DNA from: Verrucomicrobiia bacterium
GTDB lineage: Bacteria; Verrucomicrobiota; Verrucomicrobiia; Limisphaerales; UBA11358
Direction of reading: 5' to 3'
DNA length: 5,412 nucleotides
NCBI GenBank assembly: GCA_030044395.1
Contig: JASHVW010000281.1
Span: forward strand, 1 to 5,412
Shown here: piece by piece, positions 1-5,412 of the stretch
How positions within the stretch are numbered: the stretch's first letter is position 1
Layout: the number at the start of each line of letters is the position of its first letter
Translations under genes and position numbers: made by a program
The notes under the pieces: generated by a model
Databases searched by the model: none
Told to the model about the DNA's origin: nothing
What the model saw: the letters and a program-made list of their open reading frames with translations, nothing else

Positions 1-5
1 GTTTG

Positions 6-34
6 ATGACTTTGTTGTATTGTCTTCCCATAAT
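6..34 (+). promoter_or_regulatory. possible sigma70-type promoter for the lipoprotein-peptidase pair
   Basis: CATAAT at 29-34 matches the TATAAT -10 consensus at five of six positions. A weak -35-like ATGACT at 6-11 lies 17 bases upstream. A transcript would begin near 41 and leave a leader of about 34 bases before the ATG at 75, which agrees with that start rather than the in-frame TTG/ATG codons at 3 and 6. The call is tentative because the -35 match is poor and the window begins right here. Confidence 0.3.
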
Positions 35-74
35 GCTTTACTTTTTTCGCGTGATGCGGTTTTGTGATGCCACT

Positions 75-608
75 ATGCAAATTTGCAGACAACAATTCAA
101 TCTCTATTTCACGCTGGCCCTGGCCCTCGCCCTGTCATGTGGCTGCCAAACCGAAAAAAGGGAAAAGGCAAAAGAGGTCAGCGCCGTCCGCATTCATCTC
201 GAGGCCGAGGCCGACAACCCGCAAACCACCCAGTCCATCTCTGTCTTTCGCGCTGACCCCATATCGCTGACCATTGACAAGGAACCCCTCTTCACCGAAG
301 CCAATCTTGCCGGCGCCAGGCTCATCAACACCGTCGGCGGCTTCGCCATCCAATTCAATTTCGACGAAAGCAGTTCCATGATTCTCGAACAAAATACCGC
401 CTCGTATCCCGGCAAACACCTCGCCATTTTTGGCCAATGGGGAAAGAAACTGTCGGATGGCCGCTGGCTGGCCGCCCCCCTGATTACCCAGCGCATTTAC
501 AACGGCACGTTGACCTTTACGCCGGACATGTCGCGAATCGAAGCCGAAACGTTTGTCCTTGGACTTACCAACGTCATCAAAAAAAATCAAAAAGGGCAGT
601 TTCAATGA
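75..608 (+). CDS. lipoprotein with a SecD P1-head-like domain
   Basis: Predicted 177-residue exported lipoprotein. From the ATG at 75 the N-terminus has a short polar stretch with one Arg, a hydrophobic core (residues 10-20, rich in Leu and Ala) and two closely spaced cysteines, Cys22 and Cys24. Either could be the lipidated residue, though neither fits the lipobox perfectly. The frame is open to the window edge, with in-frame starts at 3, 6, 33 and 54, but those would put a longer, poorer leader ahead of the signal peptide. No clear Shine-Dalgarno precedes 75. The mature part resembles the P1 head of SecD: GFAIQF (89-94), GKHLAIF (113-119), a WLAAP segment (131-135), then an I-x-x-G strand and FTPDMSR-x-EA (148-157) leading into a helix. 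In SecD the same order appears as GFAI, GxxLAI, ISAP and F(T)xEEA. The SecD membrane helices are absent, so it is not a translocase subunit. The gene overlaps the next one by four bases. The function is unknown; a structural or accessory envelope role is inferred. Confidence 0.75.
   Translation: MQICRQQFNLYFTLALALALSCGCQTEKREKAKEVSAVRIHLEAEADNPQTTQSISVFRADPISLTIDKEPLFTEANLAGARLINTVGGFAIQFNFDESSSMILEQNTASYPGKHLAIFGQWGKKLSDGRWLAAPLITQRIYNGTLTFTPDMSRIEAETFVLGLTNVIKKNQKGQFQ
591..596 (+). promoter_or_regulatory. ribosome binding site of the M23 peptidase gene
   Basis: AAAGGG sits inside the end of the lipoprotein gene, eight bases before the ATG at 605. It supports that start over the far upstream in-frame codon at 437, and it implies that ribosomes can initiate or re-initiate at the ATGA overlap. 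Confidence 0.5.
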
Positions 609-1657
609 TTCCGTGTCAGCACCGGCGCCCGGGACCAGGTAACACGCCTCAATTTTCAAAGGTATTCGTTCTCGCAGTAATTTTGCTTTTTTCCGCGAAT
701 CTCCTTGCGCAAACACCGTTTCAATTCCCCACCGCAAACCATTACCTCTACGTGCCTGGGGCCGAACTGAAATTTTTCGCGCCCACTGAGCCCGACAAAC
801 CGTGGACCAGCGGCAGCTTCGGTTGCGTCCGCGACAACGGCCAGCGCTTCCATGAAGGCCTCGACATTCGCCATCTCCAGACCGACCGCCGCGGCGAGCC
901 AACCGACCCCGTCATGGCCACCGCCGCCGGCACCGTCGTTTACATCAACCGCCGGCCGTCCCTATCCAACTACGGCAATTATATCGTCATCCGCCACGTC
1001 ATCCAGGGAATTGAAATTTACTCGCTCTACGCTCACTTGAGCGCCCCGCGCCCCGGCCTCTTCGTCGGCGAACCCGTCAAAGCCGGCGAAGCCATCGCCA
1101 CCATGGGACGCACCTCCAATGCCGAAGTCATTGCCCAATGGCGCGCCCACGTTCATTTTGAATTGAACGTCCTGGTTAATGACAATTTTGCGTCCTGGTT
1201 CAAAATCGCCTCCCCCGGCGAGCGCAACGATCACGGCGAATGGAACGGCCAGAATCTTAATGGCCTCAACGACCGGGAAATTCTCCTTCAGGAGCACAAT
1301 CCAAATGGATTTAATCTGCTCGATTTTCTCCGCGGCCAGACCGAGCTTTGCCGGGTCCTCGTCCGCGCCACGAATTTTCCCTACCTGAAACGCTACCCGA
1401 TGCTCGTGTTGCCAAATTCCGTCGCCCAGCGCCAGGGAATCGCCGGTTACGAAATCGCCCTCAACTACAACGGCGTCGCCTTTGCCCTCATGCCTCGCGC
1501 GCCGTCCGAAATCAAAAGCCCGGCCAAATATCAGTTGCTCTCCGTCAATGTCCCCAATGCCCTCGCCAACCCCTGCTGCCATCTCGTCGTCAAACGCGGC
1601 GGCCGTTGGCAATTGGGTAATGAAGGTCTCCGCGAATTGGAATTGCTCACCTATTAA
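605..1657 (+). CDS. secreted M23-family zinc metallopeptidase (probable peptidoglycan hydrolase)
   Basis: Predicted 350-residue protein. The ATG at 605 is the only start that puts a signal peptide in place: positive residues at 6-8 and Lys19, a hydrophobic core at 20-34, and a probable signal peptidase I cut after Ala35 (NLLA/QT). The catalytic domain spans roughly residues 60-190 and has the full LytM/M23 set. His83 and Asp87 in HEGLD and His184 in HVH are the expected zinc ligands; His144 in YAHLS and His182 are the expected catalytic histidines. The VKAGEAIATMG segment before the HxH motif is also typical of M23 (a glycine-rich turn shared with lipoyl-like folds). Family members cut peptide bridges in peptidoglycan, so the periplasm is the likely site. 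Residues from about 205 to 350 form a C-terminal region I do not recognise, containing a Cys-Cys pair in NPCCHLVV. It overlaps the preceding lipoprotein gene by ATGA, suggesting coupled translation. The substrate is not determined; M23 folds can also be regulators, but here all metal and catalytic residues are intact. Confidence 0.9.
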   Translation: MIPCQHRRPGPGNTPQFSKVFVLAVILLFSANLLAQTPFQFPTANHYLYVPGAELKFFAPTEPDKPWTSGSFGCVRDNGQRFHEGLDIRHLQTDRRGEPTDPVMATAAGTVVYINRRPSLSNYGNYIVIRHVIQGIEIYSLYAHLSAPRPGLFVGEPVKAGEAIATMGRTSNAEVIAQWRAHVHFELNVLVNDNFASWFKIASPGERNDHGEWNGQNLNGLNDREILLQEHNPNGFNLLDFLRGQTELCRVLVRATNFPYLKRYPMLVLPNSVAQRQGIAGYEIALNYNGVAFALMPRAPSEIKSPAKYQLLSVNVPNALANPCCHLVVKRGGRWQLGNEGLRELELLTY

Positions 1658-1666
1658 TACACGCGT

Positions 1667-1695
1667 TTGACAACTGCATTCTCTGTCCTGATATT
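1667..1695 (+). promoter_or_regulatory. predicted sigma70-type promoter of the treS-mak gene
   Basis: A perfect TTGACA -35 box at 1667-1672 is followed after 17 bases by GATATT at 1690-1695, which matches TATAAT at four positions including the key second A and final T. Transcription would start near 1702, ten bases after the end of the peptidase gene's immediate downstream -35 region and about 27 bases before the GTG at 1729. This suggests the trehalose gene has its own promoter and need not depend on read-through from the peptidase gene. Prediction from sequence only. Confidence 0.5.
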
Positions 1696-1713
1696 GCGTG
1701 GATGATTGCTGAA

Positions 1714-1719
1714 AAGGAG
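1714..1719 (+). promoter_or_regulatory. Shine-Dalgarno site that favours the GTG start of treS-mak
   Basis: AAGGAG lies nine bases before GTG 1729. The competing in-frame ATG at 1702 has no comparable site upstream and falls at the predicted transcription start, so this site decides the start call. Confidence 0.65.
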
Positions 1720-1728
1720 CCATCCCGC

Positions 1729-4700
1729 GTGCCCGCCGAAACGGCCGCTATTCTCTCCGACCAAAAACCGCCCCCGACCACGCCGGAAAAAATCCCCATG
1801 TGGTATAAAAGCGGCGTTATCTATGAAGTTCACGTCCGCGCCTTTCAGGACAGCGACGGCGACGGCGCCGGCGATTTTCGGGGTTTGACCAGCCGCCTCG
1901 ATTATCTGCGCGACCTGGGCATTACCGCCGTCTGGCTGCTGCCGTTCTACCCTTCCCCGCTCAAGGACGACGGTTACGACATCGCGGATTACTACAATGT
2001 GCATCCCATGTACGGAACGCTCGGGGATTTCAAAGTCTTTCTCCGCGAAGCCCACCGCCGCGGCTTGCGCGTCATCACTGAACTGGTGATGAACCATACC
2101 TCGGACCAGCATCCCTGGTTTCAACGCGCGCGACGTTCGCCCGCCGGAAGCACGTTCCGCGATTTTTATGTCTGGAATGATTCGCCCGATAAATACAAAA
2201 GCGCCCGCATCATCTTCAAAGACGTCGAAGTGTCGAATTGGACCTGGGACGCCCGGGCCAACGCCTTTTACTGGCACCGCTTTTTTTCGCACCAGCCGGA
2301 TTTGAATTTCGATAATCCCTCCGTGCATGAAGAAATGATCAACGTCCTGGATTTCTGGTTTGACATGGGAGTGGACGGAATGCGCCTCGACGCCGTCCCC
2401 TACCTCTACGAACGCGAAGGCACCAGTTGCGAAAATCTGCCCGAGACACACGAATTTTTAAAAAAACTCCGCAGGCACGTGGATGAAAAATACGGAGACA
2501 AAATGCTTCTGGCCGAGGCGAATCAATGGCCGGAGGACGCCGTCGCGTATTTCGGGGGCGGCAAGGGCGACGAATGCCACATGGCCTTCCATTTCCCCCT
2601 CATGCCACGCCTCTTCATGTCCCTCCGCATGGAAGACCGCGTTCCCATCGTGGATATCCTGGAGCAGACCCCCCCGATTCCCGAAACCGCGCAATGGGCG
2701 CTCTTTCTTCGCAATCACGACGAACTCACCCTCGAAATGGTCACCGACGAGGAGCGCGATTACATGTATCGCATGTATGCGCACGTACAGCAGGCGCGCT
2801 TGAATCTCGGCATCCGCCGCCGCTTGGCCCCGCTCGTCGGCAACGACCGCAAACGGATCGAACTCCTCACCGCCCTCCTCCTCTCCCTCCCCGGTACCCC
2901 CGTCATCTATTACGGTGACGAAATCGGCATGGGCGAAAATATCTATCTGGGTGACCGCAACGGTGTCCGTACCCCCATGCAATGGAGCGCGGACAAAAAC
3001 GCCGGCTTTTCCCGCGCCAACCCCCAAAGCCTTTATCTGCCCATTAATCTCGATCCGGAAAATCATTACGAAGCTGTCAACGTCGAGGTCCAGGACCGCA
3101 ACACCTATTCGCTCCTTTGGTGGATGCGCCGCGTCATCGCGCTTTACAAGCGCCAAAACGCTTTCGGGCGCGGCAGCATTGAATTCCTCAATCCCGAAAA
3201 CCGTAAAATCTTTGCCTGCATCCGCCGCTACCAAAACGAAATCATCCTTGTCGTTGCCAATTTGTCGCGCTTTGTCCAACCCGTGCAATTGGATTTGTCT
3301 GCCTTCCAGAACCTCGTTCCCGTCGAACTCTTCGGACGTACCGAATTTCCTCCCATCACCGACAAGCCTTATTTCCTCACCCTCGGACCTCACTCATTTT
3401 ATTGGTTCTCACTCGAGCCAAAAACCGATGGCGAAACCGCCGGTCCTTCCGATGTGCGGGCCGTCCTCAATATTGCCAATGACTGGGAGGAGATTTTCGA
3501 CGAGCGCCACCATTTGCAACTCGAACGCGCCCTCCAGCGTTGGCTGCCTTCGCGTCCCTGGTTCGCCGATAAATCGCGCCGCATTAAAAATGTCCGCGTC
3601 CAGGAGATAATCCGCGTCCCTGCTTCGCCAAACGACAAGGCCTTCATTATTTTTGCCCAAACCGAATATCTTCAGGGCGACCCCGACATCTACGTCCTGC
3701 CAATCGCTTGCGCCCTCGGCGAGGCCGCCGACGCGATTGCCCGGGATTTGGCGCCGGTGGTCATCGCGCGCCTCAACTTTGCTCAAGCCGTACAAAACGG
3801 CGTGCTTTACGACGCCCTCGCCGGCCGCGATTTGCCACGGGCGCTGTTGGAACTCATCGCCGGCGTCCAAAATCTCGATGGCCGGTTCGGTATGCTCGAT
3901 GCCACCCCGACAACGGAATTCAAAAATGTCGCCGGTGAAAACAGCGCCGCCCTCGAGCCCGCCATTCTCCGCGCCGATCACAGCAATTCCTCCGTCATTT
4001 TCGGCGACAAGGTCATTTTGAAATTATTCCGTCGGCTGGATTTTGGCGTCAATCCCGACCTCGAAATCCTTCGCTTCCTCAGTGCGCAAAAATTCCCCTT
4101 CTCGCCGCCGCTCGCCGGCGCCCTGGAATATCGTTCCGGCCGCGAGGAACCGCGAACCCTGGCCGTCCTCACCGCTTATGTGCCCAAGACCAAGGATGCG
4201 TGGGACTACACGCTTGATGCGCTGGGAAAATTTTATGAGCGCGTGCAAACGCTGCCGCCGGAGCAGCGCAACGCTCCTTTGCCGCCCTACAGCGTCATCA
4301 AACTGTCCGCCTCCGCTGCTGAACTTCCCGAACTCGCCCGCCACGTCATTGATACCTATGTCGAAAGTGTCCGCGCCCTCGGCGAACGCACTGCCGCAAT
4401 GCATTTGGCCCTCGCCGGCAACACCGAGAATCCAAACTTTGCGCCGGAACCTTTCGTGCCCCATTCCCAACGCGCTCTCTTCCAATCCATGCGAAATCTC
4501 ACCCGGCAGAATTTTCAATTGCTCAACCGCAACTTGAAAAATCTGCCCCCGGAAATCCAACCGCAGGCCCAGAAGGCGCTCCTCCTTGAGTCTGAAATTA
4601 TTAAACGTTTTCGCGCTGTCTATGAGCGCCGGATGGACTGCGACCGCATCCGCAACCACGGCGATTTTCACCTGAAACAGGTGCTCCATACCGGCAAGGA

Positions 4701-5136
4701 TTATCTCATCATTGATTTCGAGGGCGAACCGTCCGTGGCCGTGAGTGAACGCCGCCTCAAACGCTCGCCATTGAACGACGTCGCCGGAATGATTGAGTCT
4801 TTTCACCATGCCGCTTATGCCGGCCTGTTGAAACAAATCGAGCGCGGCAATCTTTCTCCGGAACAATCGCAACAAATGATTTCATGGACGCGCTATTGGG
4901 CGCGCTGGGTCGGAGCCATCTATTTCATGGCTTACCGCCACGCCGCGGCCGGCGCCAGGTTCTTGCCGGCGGACGAAACGAGTCTGGAGATCCTCACCAA
5001 TGCCTTCCTCCTCCGCAAGGCCATTTACGAAATCGGTTACGAACTCAAGGAACGCCCTCTCTGGATACGAATTCCCCTGCAGGAGATTTTGGAAATGGTG
5101 CCGCCGCCGCCGGAAAAGACCGGTGGCAGTCCCTAA
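1729..5136 (+). CDS. treS: bifunctional trehalose synthase/maltokinase (TreS-Mak fusion)
   Basis: Predicted 1135-residue cytoplasmic enzyme (1144 if the ATG at 1702 is used). Residues from about 24 to 564 are a GH13 trehalose synthase that interconverts trehalose and maltose. The four GH13 conserved regions are present: ELVMNHTSDQH, GMRLDAVP with nucleophile Asp221, LLAEANQWP with acid/base Glu263, and FLRNHDE with Asp331. The TreS-typical IYYGDEIGMG and GVRTPMQW segments follow. A linker at roughly 565-600 leads to a maltokinase (Pep2-type, eukaryotic-kinase-like fold) from WLPSRPWFADK near residue 605 to the end. Its motifs are a VILKLFRR strand with the likely ATP-binding Lys765, the catalytic loop HGDFHLKQ with Asp979, the metal-binding IIDFEGEP with Asp996, and the maltokinase signature ERRLKRSPLNDVAGM. 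This half makes maltose-1-phosphate from maltose and ATP, the donor for GlgE in alpha-glucan synthesis. The length matches known TreS-Mak fusions. It has its own predicted promoter and no glgE or glgB partner in view. Identification is very secure; the exact start is less so. Confidence 0.96.
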   Translation: MPAETAAILSDQKPPPTTPEKIPMWYKSGVIYEVHVRAFQDSDGDGAGDFRGLTSRLDYLRDLGITAVWLLPFYPSPLKDDGYDIADYYNVHPMYGTLGDFKVFLREAHRRGLRVITELVMNHTSDQHPWFQRARRSPAGSTFRDFYVWNDSPDKYKSARIIFKDVEVSNWTWDARANAFYWHRFFSHQPDLNFDNPSVHEEMINVLDFWFDMGVDGMRLDAVPYLYEREGTSCENLPETHEFLKKLRRHVDEKYGDKMLLAEANQWPEDAVAYFGGGKGDECHMAFHFPLMPRLFMSLRMEDRVPIVDILEQTPPIPETAQWALFLRNHDELTLEMVTDEERDYMYRMYAHVQQARLNLGIRRRLAPLVGNDRKRIELLTALLLSLPGTPVIYYGDEIGMGENIYLGDRNGVRTPMQWSADKNAGFSRANPQSLYLPINLDPENHYEAVNVEVQDRNTYSLLWWMRRVIALYKRQNAFGRGSIEFLNPENRKIFACIRRYQNEIILVVANLSRFVQPVQLDLSAFQNLVPVELFGRTEFPPITDKPYFLTLGPHSFYWFSLEPKTDGETAGPSDVRAVLNIANDWEEIFDERHHLQLERALQRWLPSRPWFADKSRRIKNVRVQEIIRVPASPNDKAFIIFAQTEYLQGDPDIYVLPIACALGEAADAIARDLAPVVIARLNFAQAVQNGVLYDALAGRDLPRALLELIAGVQNLDGRFGMLDATPTTEFKNVAGENSAALEPAILRADHSNSSVIFGDKVILKLFRRLDFGVNPDLEILRFLSAQKFPFSPPLAGALEYRSGREEPRTLAVLTAYVPKTKDAWDYTLDALGKFYERVQTLPPEQRNAPLPPYSVIKLSASAAELPELARHVIDTYVESVRALGERTAAMHLALAGNTENPNFAPEPFVPHSQRALFQSMRNLTRQNFQLLNRNLKNLPPEIQPQAQKALLLESEIIKRFRAVYERRMDCDRIRNHGDFHLKQVLHTGKDYLIIDFEGEPSVAVSERRLKRSPLNDVAGMIESFHHAAYAGLLKQIERGNLSPEQSQQMISWTRYWARWVGAIYFMAYRHAAAGARFLPADETSLEILTNAFLLRKAIYEIGYELKERPLWIRIPLQEILEMVPPPPEKTGGSP

Positions 5137-5246
5137 TGGCAGCGAGCGTGACCACACTCAAACTTTCGAAACTGTCTTCGCGGCCCCCTTAATTCAAGAC
5201 GACCTCCGTTCTTGGAAGATGGACAATCCCGATTATCCTTTTCGCC

Positions 5247-5412
5247 GTGAAGATTCCGTGGCCGGCATATTTATCCGAGTTCATCGGCACTGCCCTCCTC
5301 ATCACCGTGGGCCTTTCGTTTGTCATTTTCGACTTTGGCGCTGGCAGTCCCATGCTCGCCCTCCTGCCGGACGCCGGGCCGCGCCGTGCGTTGACCGGGT
5401 TCTTCTTCGGCT
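5247..5412 (+). CDS. MIP-family channel protein (aquaporin-like), N-terminal fragment
   Basis: The first 55 residues of a gene cut by the window end. It starts with KIPWPAYLSEFIGTALLIT, a typical first transmembrane helix of the MIP family (the E-F/I-x-G-T pattern), continuing hydrophobic to about residue 28. A loop with GAGSPMLALLPDAGPRR follows, then TGFFFG, which begins the second helix. The GSP...LPD..RRAL.G pattern recalls a bacterial aquaporin subgroup. The two NPA pore motifs would lie beyond the edge, so water versus glycerol selectivity cannot be judged. The GTG at 5247 is the only standard start in this frame after the stop at 5190-5192, yet no clear Shine-Dalgarno precedes it, so the start is uncertain. 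The gene lies 110 bases after treS-mak on the same strand and could be co-transcribed with it. Confidence 0.75.
   Translation, partial: MKIPWPAYLSEFIGTALLITVGLSFVIFDFGAGSPMLALLPDAGPRRALTGFFFG

Noticed and set aside
437..604. Upstream extension of the M23 peptidase reading frame to an ATG at 437
   Set aside because: It lies wholly inside the lipoprotein gene in another frame, encodes a low-complexity sequence with no family resemblance, and would bury the signal peptide that begins after 605.
135..902. Long minus-strand open frame opposite the lipoprotein and peptidase genes
   Set aside because: It crosses the junction of two well-supported plus-strand genes, its product resembles no family, and such frames arise from G/C-biased third codon positions. 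The same applies to the minus-strand frames at 962-1723, 1654-2451, 2458-3393, 3409-3981 and 4024-4875.
1658..1728. Terminator between the peptidase and treS-mak
   Set aside because: No stem-loop with a T run is visible in the gap; only promoter-like and ribosome-site signals were found.
2915..3610. 231-residue plus-strand open frame inside treS-mak
   Set aside because: It is a shadow frame, rich in Ser, Pro and Ala, within a gene whose own frame carries unmistakable enzyme motifs.
5136..5192. 18-codon open frame starting at the TAATG overlap with the treS-mak stop
   Set aside because: The overlap looks like coupling, but there is no ribosome binding site and the peptide is too short and featureless to support a gene.
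5195..5214. Imperfect hairpin CAAGACG/CGTTCTTG after treS-mak, considered as a terminator
   Set aside because: The stem has seven pairs with a bulge, is not GC-rich and has no following T run, so it does not qualify as an intrinsic terminator.
1..5412. Repeats, CRISPR array, insertion sequence, tRNA or other RNA gene
   Set aside because: No direct repeat series, terminal inverted repeats, transposase frame or tRNA-like TTC-containing arm was seen by reading both strands. Short GCC/CCG runs are coding-bias effects.

Overview
The window reads as ordinary chromosomal DNA from a moderately GC-rich, Gram-negative-type bacterium. The two exported proteins at the left have the look of Verrucomicrobiota proteins: a lipoprotein with a SecD P1-head-like domain, and an M23 peptidase with an FGCVR..G.RFHEGLDI motif. 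That placement is inference from remembered family patterns, with no marker gene in view. All four genes lie on the + strand. There is no tRNA, rRNA, CRISPR array, insertion sequence or phage gene in the window.

Layout: (1) 75-608, a small lipoprotein whose mature part resembles the periplasmic P1 head of SecD. (2) 605-1657, a secreted M23-family zinc peptidase (probable peptidoglycan hydrolase) that overlaps the lipoprotein gene by the four bases ATGA, so the pair is probably translationally coupled. (3) 1658-1728, a 71-base gap with a perfect TTGACA -35 box, a fair -10 box and a strong AAGGAG ribosome binding site. (4) 1729-5136, a trehalose synthase/maltokinase fusion (TreS-Mak) with all expected catalytic motifs in both halves. 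(5) 5137-5246, a 110-base gap with no convincing signal. (6) 5247 to the window end, the N-terminus of a MIP-family channel (aquaporin-like), cut by the window edge.

How they fit together: TreS-Mak interconverts trehalose and maltose and phosphorylates maltose to maltose-1-phosphate, the substrate of GlgE for alpha-glucan synthesis. No glgE or glgB is in the window. A water or solute channel lies just downstream and a cell-wall hydrolase just upstream, so an osmotic-adaptation neighbourhood is possible but unproven. I see no convincing evidence of a wholly new system. The most unusual item is the free-standing SecD-head-like lipoprotein coupled to a peptidoglycan hydrolase.
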